From: Nocardioides okcheonensis
GTDB taxonomy: Bacteria; Actinomycetota; Actinomycetes; Propionibacteriales; Nocardioidaceae
DNA length: 64,000 nt
Direction of reading: 5' to 3'
NCBI RefSeq assembly: GCF_020991065.1
Contig: NZ_CP087710.1
Span: 806,001-870,000, forward strand
The notes beneath the pieces were generated by a model. It searched no databases, had not been told where the DNA came from, and saw only the letters and a list, made by a program, of their open reading frames with translations. The position numbers were made by a program, and so were the translations under genes. Below, in pieces: positions 7,637 through 16,226 of this stretch; position 1 is the stretch's first letter; each line of letters opens with the position of its first letter.

Positions 7637-8876
7637 GCCCGTAGTGTGCCGGACGGGCCACGGCGACCACGTCGCCTACCACGATGATCGCCGGGGGCAC
7701 CACCTCGTGGGCCACCAGGTCGCCGGCCAGGTCCCCGAGCGTGCTGAGCACCGTGCGCTCCGTCGGCATGGTGCCGTCGACGACGACCGCCACCGGCGTG
7801 GTCGCCGGCCGACCGCCCGACACCAGGGCGTCGGCGATCGCCGGGGCGTTGTCGACCGCCATCAGCAGGACGACCGTGCCGCGCATCCGCGCCACGGCGT
7901 CCCAGGCGACGAGCGAGTCCGGGTGGCCGGGCGGCAGGTGCCCCGAGACCACCGTGAACTCGTGGGCGACGCCGCGGTGCGTGACCGGGATGCCGACCCG
8001 CGCCGGGACGGCGATGGCGGAGGTGAGCCCCGGGACGACGGTGACCGGCACGTCCGCCTCGAGGCAGGCCAGCACCTCCTCGTAGCCGCGCCCGAAGACG
8101 AAGGAGTCGCCGCCCTTGAACCGCACCACGCGCTTGCCGGCGCGGGCACGGTCGACGATGACCTCGTTGATCCGCTCCTGCGTGGCCGACCGTCCGCGCG
8201 GCAGCTTGGCCACGTCGACCAGCTCGACGTGGGGGCCCAGTCCGTCGAGGAGCTCGCGGGGGGCGAGCCGGTCGGCCACCACCACGTCGGCCGACGCGAG
8301 GGCGTGCCGGGCCGCGACCGTGGCCAGCTCGGGCTCCCCCGGGCCACCGCCGACGAGGACGACCCCCGGCGTGCGGTCGTGCGCGTCGGTGGCGCTGAGG
8401 TCGCCGTCGCGCAGCGCGGTGACGATGTCGTCGCGCAGGGCCGCGGACTTGCGGGGCTCCCGGTTGCCCAGCACCCCGACGGTCACGCTGCCGTGGTGGC
8501 CCACCGCCGGGGTCCACGCGCTGCCGCCGCGGGCGTCGTCGGCGCGGACGCAGAAGGTGTGGCGGGCCTCGGCGGCCGCCACCACGCGGGAGTTGACCTC
8601 GGGGTCGTCGGTCGCGGCGACGACGTACCAGGCGCCGTCGACGTCGGTCTCGACGAACTCGCGCAGGACGAGCGTCAGCTCCCCGGACAACCCCTCGATC
8701 GCCGGCGTCACCTCCGGGCTCACCACGGTGACCAGGGCGCCGGTCGCGAGGAACGACGGCACCCGCCGCTGGGCGACGTGTCCACCGCCGACCACGACGA
8801 CCTTGCGCCCCTCCAGCACCAGTCCGGCCAGGTAGGGGCGGGCGACTCCGGGCTCGGGATGCGGGGCGTCGGTCAT
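7629..8876 (-). CDS. cobA: Siroheme synthase: precorrin-2 dehydrogenase fused to uroporphyrinogen-III C-methyltransferase
   Basis: 415 residues. Makes precorrin-2 from uroporphyrinogen III with two SAM, and oxidises it to sirohydrochlorin with NAD. The N-terminal domain has the Rossmann motif VVVVGGGHVAQRR (about 26-38); the methyltransferase domain starts near VVLVGGGPGEPELATVAARH and shows PRGRSATQERIN and RFKGGDSFVFGRG. It is shorter than E. coli CysG (457), with little room for the dimerisation/chelatase region, so a separate ferrochelatase may be needed. The ATG follows GAGACT (8883-8888) by 6 nt. Siroheme serves sulfite or nitrite reductase; no such gene is visible here. Confidence 0.88.
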   Translation of the reverse strand: MTDAPHPEPGVARPYLAGLVLEGRKVVVVGGGHVAQRRVPSFLATGALVTVVSPEVTPAIEGLSGELTLVLREFVETDVDGAWYVVAATDDPEVNSRVVAAAEARHTFCVRADDARGGSAWTPAVGHHGSVTVGVLGNREPRKSAALRDDIVTALRDGDLSATDAHDRTPGVVLVGGGPGEPELATVAARHALASADVVVADRLAPRELLDGLGPHVELVDVAKLPRGRSATQERINEVIVDRARAGKRVVRFKGGDSFVFGRGYEEVLACLEADVPVTVVPGLTSAIAVPARVGIPVTHRGVAHEFTVVSGHLPPGHPDSLVAWDAVARMRGTVVLLMAVDNAPAIADALVSGGRPATTPVAVVVDGTMPTERTVLSTLGDLAGDLVAHEVVPPAIIVVGDVVAVARPAHYGRG

Positions 8877-8926
8877 GGGTCCAGTCTCGCTGGCCCCGAC
8901 GTGGTGCGGGTGGCTAGGTTCGAGGA

Positions 8927-9448
8927 ATGAGCATCGAGCGACCGGTCTCCCCGAACCCGTACGAGTACCTCCCCGCCACGGCGTCGTTCACCGTCACGAG
9001 CACCGACGTGACCGACGGCGCCCCTCTCTCCGACGACCAGGTGGCCTCCGCCGGCAACACCTCGCCGCAGCTGAGCTGGTCGGGTGCGCCCGAGGGCACG
9101 AAGTCCTTCGTGGTCACCTGCTTCGACCCCGACGCCCCCACCCCGAGCGGCTTCTGGCACTGGGTCCTCGTCGACCTGCCCGCGGACGTCACCTCCCTCG
9201 ACACCGGCGCGGCGTCCGGCGACCTGCCCGGCAACGCCTTCCACGTGCGCAACGACGGTGGTGAGGCCGGTTTCATGGGCGCCGCCCCGCCCGAGGGTGA
9301 CCAGCCGCACCGGTACTTCTTCGTCGTGCACGCCGTCGGCGAGGAGTCCCTCGGCGTCGACGCCGACGCCTCGCCCGCCGTGGTGTCGTTCAACCTCGCC
9401 TTCAAGACCCTCGGCCGTGCGATCCTGCACGGCACCTACCAGCACTGA
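8927..9448 (+). CDS. YbhB/YbcL-type PEBP (Raf kinase inhibitor-like) protein
   Basis: 173 residues, the normal size of bacterial phosphatidylethanolamine-binding-like proteins. Core motifs are visible: [20 protein letters not shown] (the D-P-D-x-P and H-W segment forming the anion pocket) and [20 protein letters not shown] (G-x-x-P-P-x-G-x-x-H-R-Y). No signal peptide, so cytoplasmic. Physiological role is unknown in bacteria. The ATG follows TAGGTT (8915-8920) by 6 nt, divergent from siroheme synthase with a 50-base shared promoter region. A clear terminator follows. Confidence 0.9.
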   Translation: MSIERPVSPNPYEYLPATASFTVTSTDVTDGAPLSDDQVASAGNTSPQLSWSGAPEGTKSFVVTCFDPDAPTPSGFWHWVLVDLPADVTSLDTGAASGDLPGNAFHVRNDGGEAGFMGAAPPEGDQPHRYFFVVHAVGEESLGVDADASPAVVSFNLAFKTLGRAILHGTYQH

Positions 9449-9479
9449 CCCCGCGCGCCCGCCGAGGCGCGCACGAGTC

Positions 9480-9525
9480 GAGGCCCTGCGGCCCGGACCC
9501 CGGTCCAGACCGCAGGGCCTCTTTT
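9480..9525 (+). terminator. Rho-independent terminator
   Basis: A perfect 12-bp stem (GAGGCCCTGCGG with CCGCAGGGCCTC), an 18-nt loop that can itself fold, and TTTT directly after the stem, 32 bases past the PEBP stop. Confidence 0.85.
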
Positions 9526-9641
9526 CGTCGTTCCGACCACGGAGATTCCGTCAAGGCGCTTTCATCAGGGGAGCCGGGAGTAGGGCGACTTCTGGTGAGA
9601 ACTTGCCAAAGCGTCGGCGTGTCGTCGTCAGATCCTCCTTT

Positions 9642-9705
9642 TTCGACACGACCCACACGAGAGTCCTACAATCAAGACGGAATCTTGAAAGATTCCCTCA
9701 AGATT
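9642..9705 (+). promoter_or_regulatory. Promoter with clustered TCAAGA/TCTTGA sites upstream of the CAP gene
   Basis: TTCGAC (9642-9647) and TACAAT (9667-9672) make a plausible -35/-10 pair with 19-nt spacing. Directly downstream lie an 8-bp inverted repeat GGAATCTT-GA-AAGATTCC (9679-9696) and three copies of the hexamer TCAAGA in either orientation (9672-9677, 9683-9688, 9698-9703). The position over the likely transcription start suggests an operator. The surrounding 200 bases are AT-richer than neighbouring DNA. Confidence 0.45.
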
Positions 9706-9743
9706 CGCTCATCCCCCGAGCAGCGGATCTCCTGGAGGAACCC

Positions 9744-10262
9744 ATGCTGCGCCACCGCTCCCTGACCCTCGTCGCCTCGCTGTGCCTGGCGGCGTCCGCC
9801 GTCGTCGGCACGACCGCCGCGGCGCACGCCGGCACCTGGCCGGTCCCGTCGTCGGCGGACAGCGCCCGCGACGTCAGCACCCTGTCGTCCGCCCAGCTCG
9901 AGGATCTGCTGATGGTCGAGATCAACGCGGCCCGCGCGGCCAACGGCCTCGACGAGGTCCGCGTGTTCGACGCGTGCACCGACCGGATGTCGGAGAAGTG
10001 GGGCCGCCGCATCGCCCACACCGGGGTGTTCGCGCACCGCGACCAGGGCGACGTGGCCGACCGGTGCCGCGGCAGCTGGGCCGGCGAGACGCTCGTGCGG
10101 GGCAGCGGGCTCACCCCGGACGACATGGTGCGGCTGTGGCTCGACTCCCCCGGGCACCGCGAGATCCTGCTGAACCGCCGCGCGGACCGTGCCGGCGTCG
10201 CGATCACCCGCGACGGGCAGGGGCGGACCATCGGCGTCGTGAACCTGGTGCGCCACCGCTGA
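9744..10262 (+). CDS. Secreted CAP-domain (SCP/PR1-like) protein
   Basis: 172 residues. A signal peptide (MLRHRSLTLVASLCLAASAV to AHA, about 1-28) is followed by a short linker and a compact CAP domain: LLMVEINAARAANGL, MSEKWGRRIAHTGVFAHR and WLDSPGHREILLNRRADRAG, including the histidine and glutamate/glycine positions typical of the family. Actinobacterial CAP proteins are extracellular and of uncertain function. GGAGG at 9734-9738 supports the ATG at 9744. Unlike most genes here it has a real leader with repeated sites. Confidence 0.88.
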   Translation: MLRHRSLTLVASLCLAASAVVGTTAAAHAGTWPVPSSADSARDVSTLSSAQLEDLLMVEINAARAANGLDEVRVFDACTDRMSEKWGRRIAHTGVFAHRDQGDVADRCRGSWAGETLVRGSGLTPDDMVRLWLDSPGHREILLNRRADRAGVAITRDGQGRTIGVVNLVRHR

Positions 10263-10266
10263 CCCC

Positions 10267-10295
10267 GGGTGCGCCGACCGGGGTGCGGCGCACCC
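10267..10295 (+). terminator. Hairpin after the CAP gene
   Basis: GGGTGCGCC and GGCGCACCC (10267-10275 and 10287-10295) form a 9-bp stem four bases after the stop. There is no T tract, so it may be a weak or factor-dependent terminator. Confidence 0.4.
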
Positions 10296-10360
10296 CCCGG
10301 ATGTGAGACGATCCCCGGCCCCCTCGAGGGGCAGGGAATCTCGTCGTCAGGGGGAAGCAC

Positions 10361-11158
10361 GTGCTGCACGCCGCGATCGCCGCGCGCGCCTTCCGCCGCT
10401 ACTCCACCTACCGGGCGGCGACGCTGGCCGGGATCTTCACCAACTCGGTCTTCGGCGTCATCTACTCCTACGCCTACATCGCCCTGTGGCGGGCGAACCC
10501 GACCGCCGGCGGCTACGACCAGCAGGACGCGGTGACGTACGTCTGGCTCGGCCAGGCGCTGCTGATGACCATCGCGCTGTGGGGCGGCGGCAGCACCGAC
10601 GACCTCGCCGAGCGGATCCGCACCGGCGACGTGGCGATCGACCTCTACCGCCCGGTGGGGCTGGTCGGCTGGTACCTCGCGGCCGACCTCGGTCGGGCGG
10701 CCTACCACCTGCTCACGCGCGGTCTCGGTCCCACCGTGATCGGCCTGGTGGTCTTCCACATCGCGCTGCCCGCCTCCCCCGTGGCCGCGCTCGCCTTCTG
10801 CCTGTCCCTCGTGCTGGCGGTGGTGGTGAGCTTCGCGATCCGCTTCCTCGTCGCCAGCACCGCGTTCTGGCTGCTCGACCAGTCGGGGGTGAAGGTGATG
10901 AGCGGCGCGTTCGCGATCTTCTTCAGCGGCATGATGCTCCCGCTCGTCCTCTTCCCGGGCTGGCTCGGCACCGTCGCGAACGCCCTGCCCTGGGCCTCCT
11001 ACGTCCAGGTGCCGGCCGACATCTGGCTGGGCACGCACGTCGGCGACGACCTCGTCGCCGCGCTCGGCTTCCAGGTCTTCTGGGCGGTCGTGCTGCTCGC
11101 CGCGTGCCAGGGCGTGCTGGGCCTCGCCACGCGCAAGGTGGTGGTGCAGGGTGGCTGA
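10361..11158 (+). CDS. ABC-2 family exporter permease (DUF990-like), first of two
   Basis: 265 residues with about six hydrophobic segments. Together with the next two genes it forms an ABC exporter. The sequence begins without signal peptide; TGDVAIDLYRPVGLVGWYLA is the conserved loop shared by this permease family and is matched by TGRLDQMMTKPVPLLVQVCA in the neighbour. The GTG at 10361 is preceded by GGGGGA (10350-10355). Its last 8 bases overlap the start of the second permease. The substrate is unknown; related sets are annotated for daunorubicin/viologen-type export. Confidence 0.85.
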   Translation: MLHAAIAARAFRRYSTYRAATLAGIFTNSVFGVIYSYAYIALWRANPTAGGYDQQDAVTYVWLGQALLMTIALWGGGSTDDLAERIRTGDVAIDLYRPVGLVGWYLAADLGRAAYHLLTRGLGPTVIGLVVFHIALPASPVAALAFCLSLVLAVVVSFAIRFLVASTAFWLLDQSGVKVMSGAFAIFFSGMMLPLVLFPGWLGTVANALPWASYVQVPADIWLGTHVGDDLVAALGFQVFWAVVLLAACQGVLGLATRKVVVQGG

Positions 11159-11963
11159 GGCCCTCGCCGCGCGGCACCTGCGCACCTACGGCCAGATCGC
11201 ATGGCTGTGGGTCCGCGCCGCCTGGCAGTACCCCACGTCGTTCGTGCTGCTCGCGGTCGGCAACGGGCTGATCACCGGCCTCGACTTCGTCGGCCTCTGG
11301 ATCATGTTCTCCCACCTGCGCGACCTCGCCGGCTTCTCGCTGCAGGAGGTCGCGCTGCTCTACGGCAGCGCCTCGCTCGCCCTCGCGCTCGCCGACACCG
11401 CGATCGGCAGCGTCGAGCGGATCGGCGCCTACATCCGCACGGGCCGCCTCGACCAGATGATGACCAAGCCGGTGCCGCTGCTGGTGCAGGTCTGCGCCGA
11501 CCAGTTCACCCTGCGCCGGCTGGGGCGCCTCACCCAGGCCTCCGTCGTGTTCGGCTGGGCCTGCACCCACGTCGACTGGACACCGGCGCGGGTGCTGGTG
11601 GCGGTGTCGATGCTGGTGAGCGGTGCGCTGGTGTTCTTCGGGCTCTTCGTCGGCTTCTCCTGCATCCAGTTCTGGACGACCGACGCCACCGAGTTCGCGA
11701 ACGCCTTCACCTACGGCGGCGCGACCGTCACCCAGTACCCGCTGAGCATCTTCCCGCGCGAGGTCATGGTCGGCCTGACGTTCGTGGTGCCCGTCGCGTT
11801 CGTCAACTGGTACCCCTGCCTCTTCCTGCTCGGCCGCGACGACCCGTTCGGGACGCCCGACGCCTTCCAGCTCGCGTCGCCCCTCGCCGGCCTGGTGACG
11901 TTCGGGGCGGCCCTGCTCGTCTGGCGCACCGGCGTGCGCCACTACACCTCCACCGGGAGCTGA
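11151..11963 (+). CDS. ABC-2 family exporter permease (DUF990-like), second of two
   Basis: 270 residues, about six membrane segments. Paralogous in layout to the gene before it and expected to pair with it as a heterodimeric channel. A GTG at 11151 inside the end of the first permease gene starts it, and its TGA is one base before the ATG of the ATPase, so the three genes are translationally coupled. Residues EFANAFTYGGATVTQYPLSI near 178-197 resemble the extracellular loop of this permease class. Confidence 0.85.
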   Translation: MAEALAARHLRTYGQIAWLWVRAAWQYPTSFVLLAVGNGLITGLDFVGLWIMFSHLRDLAGFSLQEVALLYGSASLALALADTAIGSVERIGAYIRTGRLDQMMTKPVPLLVQVCADQFTLRRLGRLTQASVVFGWACTHVDWTPARVLVAVSMLVSGALVFFGLFVGFSCIQFWTTDATEFANAFTYGGATVTQYPLSIFPREVMVGLTFVVPVAFVNWYPCLFLLGRDDPFGTPDAFQLASPLAGLVTFGAALLVWRTGVRHYTSTGS

Positions 11964-11964
11964 G

Positions 11965-12942
11965 ATGACCGAGACGCCAGGACCGCTGGTCGACGTGCGC
12001 GACCTCGAGCGCACCTTCGACGTGCGGCGCAGGGTCGAGGGACGGCGTCGGCGCACGCGCGACAGCGTGCGCGCCGTCCACGACCTCTCCTTCGGCGTCG
12101 CGGCCGGCGAGATGGTCGGCTACATCGGGCCCAACGGCGCCGGGAAGTCGACGACGATCAAGATGCTGACCGGCATCCTGGTCCCGACCGGCGGCACGGT
12201 GCGGGTCGCCGGCCTCGACCCGAGCCGCGACCGCGTCGAGCTGGCGCGCCGGATCGGCGTCGTGTTCGGCCAGCGCACCACGCTGTGGTGGGACCTGCCG
12301 CTGCGCGACTCCTTCGACCTGCTGCGCAAGATGTACCGGATCGAGCCGGCCCGCTACCGGGCCAACCTCGAGCGGTTCGTCGACCTGCTCGACCTGGGCG
12401 GCCAGCTCGACACCCCGGTGCGCCAGCTCAGCCTCGGTCAGCGGATGCGGGGCGACATCACCGCCGCGCTGCTGCACGACCCCGAGGTGCTCTACCTCGA
12501 CGAGCCGACGATCGGCCTCGACGTCGTCAGCAAGGGCCGGCTGCGCGAATTCCTCCGCGCGCTCAACGCCGAGCGCGGCACCACGCTGCTGCTGACCACG
12601 CACGACCTGCAGGACATCGAGGCGCTGTGCGACCGGGTCATCGTGATCGACCACGGCACGAGCGTCTACGACGGCCCGCTGTCCGGCCTCCACGCGCAGG
12701 GCGGCTCCAGCCGCACCCTCGTCGTCGACCTCGTCGACGAGGCGCCGCCGATCGAGGTGCCGGGTGCGACCGTGCGCCGGGTGGAGGGCCCGCGCCAGTG
12801 GCTGTCCTTCCCCGCGGACGCCAGCGCCGCACCGGTCGTCGCTGCGGTCGCGGCGGCGTACGACGTCGCCGACCTGTCCATCCAGGAGCCCGCGATCGAG
12901 GACGTGATCCGCGAGCTCTACTCCCGCGGCGTCGCGGGGTGA
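11965..12942 (+). CDS. ABC exporter ATP-binding protein for the DUF990-type permeases
   Basis: 325 residues. The nucleotide-binding domain shows Walker [10 protein letters not shown] (about 53-61), signature LSLGQRMRGD (the LSxGQ type typical of ABC-2 DUF990 partners), Walker B VLYLDEPTIGLD and the switch histidine in LLTTHDLQDIEALCD. A C-terminal regulatory extension of about 80 residues follows. An arginine-rich insert (RRRVEGRRRRTRD) near residue 20 is uncommon. It energises export by the two permeases encoded directly upstream. Confidence 0.9.
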   Translation: MTETPGPLVDVRDLERTFDVRRRVEGRRRRTRDSVRAVHDLSFGVAAGEMVGYIGPNGAGKSTTIKMLTGILVPTGGTVRVAGLDPSRDRVELARRIGVVFGQRTTLWWDLPLRDSFDLLRKMYRIEPARYRANLERFVDLLDLGGQLDTPVRQLSLGQRMRGDITAALLHDPEVLYLDEPTIGLDVVSKGRLREFLRALNAERGTTLLLTTHDLQDIEALCDRVIVIDHGTSVYDGPLSGLHAQGGSSRTLVVDLVDEAPPIEVPGATVRRVEGPRQWLSFPADASAAPVVAAVAAAYDVADLSIQEPAIEDVIRELYSRGVAG

Positions 12943-12960
12943 GGCGATGAGCCGGAGCGC

Positions 12961-13941
12961 TCAGCCCAGCGGGTCGAGACCGGTCGCCGCCACCGACAGC
13001 CCCCACAACCGCTCGGCCGCCTCGACGTCGAGGGCCCACTCCTTCGCGCCGCCGGTGCTGAGGTCGCTGTGGTCCGCCGGGACCACGCCCTTGACCGAGC
13101 AGTCCTCGCAGTAGACGCCGCCGCGCGACTCCAGCTCGGGCGCGGTGGCCGCCCACAGCCCCGTCGACGCGCCCTCGGCCGGCGTCTTGAACAGCGGGTT
13201 GGGGTTGCCGTCCTCGTCCATCCACTGGCGCGCGACGAGCTCCTCGCGCGGCATGTGCCGCTGGAGGTCGGTGAGGATCCCGCCGGGGTGGACGGAGTAG
13301 GCGTGGATGCCGCGGGCAGCACCCCGCGCGTCGAGCCCGACCGCGAAGAGCGCGTTGGCCGTCTTGGACTGGCCGTAGGCGACCCACGGGTCGTAGGGCG
13401 TGGTCTCGAACCGGAGGTCGTCGAACAGCACCGGCGAGCGGTAGTGGCCGATCGAGGAGTACGACACCACGCGGGCGCCGTCGACGAGGAGGTCGGCGAT
13501 GCCGCCGACGAGGGCGAAGTGGCCGAGGTGGTTCGTGCCGAGCTGGAGCTCCCAGCCCTGCGGGGTCTGCCGGTGCGGGGTGGCCATCACGCCTGCCACG
13601 TCGATCACCAGGTCGATCGGGGTGCGATCGTCGCGGACCGACGCGGTGAGCGCCGCGACCGAGTCGAGGTCACCGAGGTCCATCTCCCGGACCTCGACGC
13701 CGGACAGGTCGGCCAGGGCCGCTGAGGCGGCGTCGGGCCGCCGGGCCGGGACCAGGACGGACACGCCGGCCCCGGCCAGCGCCCGTACGGTCTCGAGGCC
13801 GAGGCCGGAGTAGCCGCCGGTGACGACGGCACGCCGTCCGGCGAGGTCGTGCCCGGCGATCACCTCTGCGGCGGTGGTCCGGTAGCCGAACCCCGTCTCG
13901 AGCGGCTGCTGGCGCTGGAGCATGTCCTGCGTGGTGACCAT
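12961..13941 (-). CDS. Short-chain dehydrogenase/reductase
   Basis: 326 residues. NAD(P)-dependent oxidoreductase of the retinol/WW-domain-oxidoreductase type: cofactor motif TGGYSGLG (about 41-48), an NxxG-like DVAGVMATP, a serine segment VVSYSSIGH and the active-site Y-x-x-x-K in VAYGQSKTANALF. A C-terminal extension (about 60 residues after the fold) includes a cysteine pair CEDC. Substrate is unknown. The ATG at 13941 is 6 nt from TAGCCT (13948-13953), so it has its own leaderless promoter inside the end of the upstream phosphatase gene. It converges with the ABC ATPase gene, 18 bases apart. Confidence 0.87.
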   Translation of the reverse strand: MVTTQDMLQRQQPLETGFGYRTTAAEVIAGHDLAGRRAVVTGGYSGLGLETVRALAGAGVSVLVPARRPDAASAALADLSGVEVREMDLGDLDSVAALTASVRDDRTPIDLVIDVAGVMATPHRQTPQGWELQLGTNHLGHFALVGGIADLLVDGARVVSYSSIGHYRSPVLFDDLRFETTPYDPWVAYGQSKTANALFAVGLDARGAARGIHAYSVHPGGILTDLQRHMPREELVARQWMDEDGNPNPLFKTPAEGASTGLWAATAPELESRGGVYCEDCSVKGVVPADHSDLSTGGAKEWALDVEAAERLWGLSVAATGLDPLG

Positions 13942-13945
13942 GCCC

Positions 13946-15085
13946 TCAGGCTAGGGCCTCGGCGGTGCGCTCGGGAGAGGTCAGCGGCTGGCGCTCCAGC
14001 AGGAGCAGGGCGCGGTCGTCGTCGCCGCGCGGCACCTTCTTCAGCACGCGGCGGGGCAGACCGGAGAACCCCCGCGCGTCGACCGCCTGGAGGGCGACGT
14101 CGCGCAGCCAGTCGATGCCGCCGTCGAGGTCCTTGTCGGCCGACTCGATGACACCGTCGGTGTAGAACATCAGCGCCTCCCCCGGCTTGAGCCGGCCGCG
14201 GCTGGGCGTGAAGTCGGCCTCGGGGATCACCCCGAGCGCCATGCCCCGGGCGTTGTCGACCGACCAGCCCCGGTGGTCGAGGTGCCAGTGGAGGGCGGGC
14301 GGGTGCCCGGCGCTGGTGATCGTGTAGTCCCCCGTCACGAGGTCGACCTTGACGTGCACCGCGGTGGCGAGGGACTCGTCCGACTCCTGGCGCAGCAGGA
14401 AGCCGTTGGCCGCCGCCATCAGCTCGTGGGGCGGCAGCGCGCCGATCAGCCCGCCGAGCGCGCCGGCGAACTGCAGCGCCTGCGGACCGACCGAGGTGCC
14501 CTTGCCGCAGACGTCGACCAGCGCCATCTCCAGCCAGCGGCCGTCGCGGAGGTCGGCGACGAGGAAGTCACCGGCATAGCTCGGCCCGTTGGCCGTGATG
14601 GTGGCCGACTGCGAGCGCCACCCCGAGGGCAGCTGCGGGACGACGCCCTGGCGCTGGAGGCGGTCGCGGAGCTGGGTCAGCACCGCCTCGCTGAGCGCCA
14701 TCGGCAGGCCGGAGCGCTGGCGGCTCGACTGGTAGACCGCGAGCAGCACGCCGACGGCGAAGACCGAGAGGGCCAGGGCGCGGCTGCCGGTCTTGAAGTC
14801 GTTGCCGACCGAGGTGCCCACCGCCGCCGCGGACAGCACGACGGTCAGCATCACCAGCGGCACGAAGCGGAGCATCATCAGCCCCACCATGAGGAACAGG
14901 AACCACAGCGCCACCGGGAGGACGACCGCGGTGAGGTCGCCCAGGATGACCGCCAGCGCGACCAGCGCGCTGAGCACCAGCAGCAGGAACGCCTGGCTTC
15001 CCCGGGATCCGGTGCGCCACCTCTCGGCGTGCGTCCGGAGGTACGCCGAGAGCGCGCGCGGGACGTTGCTCAGGGCGTTCGACAC
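13946..15085 (-). CDS. Membrane-bound SpoIIE-type (PP2C-like) serine phosphatase
   Basis: 379 residues. About four hydrophobic segments (residues 30-120) anchor a cytoplasmic phosphatase domain. Metal-binding acidic motifs of the PPM/SpoIIE fold are visible: SYAGDFLVADLRDG (first aspartate), MALVDVCGKGTSVGPQALQF, VDLVTGDYTITSAGHPPALH and MFYTDGVIESAD. Such enzymes dephosphorylate anti-sigma-factor antagonists or act in partner-switching signalling; no partner gene is beside it. The GTG start follows TACCCT (15092-15097) by 6 nt. Confidence 0.88.
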   Translation of the reverse strand: MSNALSNVPRALSAYLRTHAERWRTGSRGSQAFLLLVLSALVALAVILGDLTAVVLPVALWFLFLMVGLMMLRFVPLVMLTVVLSAAAVGTSVGNDFKTGSRALALSVFAVGVLLAVYQSSRQRSGLPMALSEAVLTQLRDRLQRQGVVPQLPSGWRSQSATITANGPSYAGDFLVADLRDGRWLEMALVDVCGKGTSVGPQALQFAGALGGLIGALPPHELMAAANGFLLRQESDESLATAVHVKVDLVTGDYTITSAGHPPALHWHLDHRGWSVDNARGMALGVIPEADFTPSRGRLKPGEALMFYTDGVIESADKDLDGGIDWLRDVALQAVDARGFSGLPRRVLKKVPRGDDDRALLLLERQPLTSPERTAEALA

Positions 15086-15170
15086 TGCCCAAGGGTAGAG
15101 CCGGGGCCGTGGGGGTCGCGGTCTAATGGGAAATCTGGGGACGCCGGGACGGGGTCGATATCCTCACCCC

Positions 15171-16226
15171 ATGACGCTGGTTCCGCCGCCGGCCGACGTC
15201 GACGCTGACGTGCTCGGCCCCGACTACCGGGTGGAGACCATCTCGCTGCCCCCGGACGACGAGGGCGCGGTCGTCGCCACCCTCGTGACCCGTCGGCCCG
15301 AGCGGCCGCTCGGCCGCGCGGTCCTGCACGTCCACGGCTTCGCCGACTACTTCTTCCACGACGAGTACGCCCGCTGGTGGACCGACCGCGGCTGGACGTT
15401 CTACGCCGTCGACCTGCGCAAGTACGGGCGGTCGCTGCGCGAGCACCAGACGCCCCACTTCGTCGCCGACCTCAGCGAGTACTTCGCCGAGATCGACCTC
15501 GCCTGGTGGCGCATCACCCAGCGCGACGGACACCGCGAGGTGGTGGTCTCGGCCCACTCGACCGGCGGCCTGACCGTGCCGCTGTGGGCCCACGAGCGCC
15601 GCCCCGACGAGCTCGTCGGGATGGTGCTCAACTCCCCGTGGCTCGACATGCAGGGCTCGGCCTGGCTGCGCAGCCCGGCGGCGACGATCGCCCTGGAGCG
15701 CCTCGGCGCCCGACGACCGCTGCAGGAGATCCCGCGACGGGTCAGCGAGGTCTACGGCCGGTCGCTGCACCGCGACCACGGCGGCGAGTGGGACTACGAC
15801 CTGGACTGGAAGCCGCTCGAGTCGCGCCCGGTCTACGTCGGCTGGCTGCGTGCGGTGCGGCGCGGGCACGCCCGGCTGCACGCCGGCCTCGACGTGCCCG
15901 GACCCGTGCTGGTGCTGTCCTCGGCGCGCTCGACCTTCACCGAGCCCACCGACGAGGCGGTGCGGTCGAGCGACATCGTGCTCGACGTCGAGCAGATCCG
16001 CCGCTGGGCCTCCTCGATCGGACGGCACGTCACGTCGGTCGCGGTCGAGGGTGCGGTCCACGACATGGTCCTGTCGCGCCCCGACGTCCGGCGCCGCGTC
16101 TACGACGTGCTCGACACCTGGCTCGGCGCCTGGGTGGGCCCGGCCGGACCGGAGGGACCGGCGACGGGGTCAGGCCAGCAGCACGACGAGGGCGGTCACG
16201 CCGACGACGGCGATCACGGCGCGTAG
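15171..16226 (+). CDS. Alpha/beta hydrolase (lysophospholipase-like)
   Basis: 351 residues. Serine hydrolase fold: AVLHVHGFADYFFHDEYARW (oxyanion-side HG), YAVDLRKYGRS, and the nucleophile elbow VVSAHSTGGLTV, where the usual G-x-S-x-G reads A-H-S-T-G. A likely catalytic histidine is in EGAVHDMVLSRPDVR near the end. Probable substrates are monoacylglycerols or lysophospholipids. The ATG at 15171 was chosen over 15126 because TATCCT (15159-15164) is 6 nt upstream of it. The last 57 bases overlap the convergent TauE/SafE gene, making the Gly/His/Asp-rich C-terminal tail possibly an overlap by-product. Confidence 0.86.
   Translation: MTLVPPPADVDADVLGPDYRVETISLPPDDEGAVVATLVTRRPERPLGRAVLHVHGFADYFFHDEYARWWTDRGWTFYAVDLRKYGRSLREHQTPHFVADLSEYFAEIDLAWWRITQRDGHREVVVSAHSTGGLTVPLWAHERRPDELVGMVLNSPWLDMQGSAWLRSPAATIALERLGARRPLQEIPRRVSEVYGRSLHRDHGGEWDYDLDWKPLESRPVYVGWLRAVRRGHARLHAGLDVPGPVLVLSSARSTFTEPTDEAVRSSDIVLDVEQIRRWASSIGRHVTSVAVEGAVHDMVLSRPDVRRRVYDVLDTWLGAWVGPAGPEGPATGSGQQHDEGGHADDGDHGA

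Noticed and set aside
9526..9743. Riboswitch (ydaO type) upstream of the secreted CAP gene
   Set aside because: I could not match the conserved core elements. The promoter and operator-like repeats explain the leader better.
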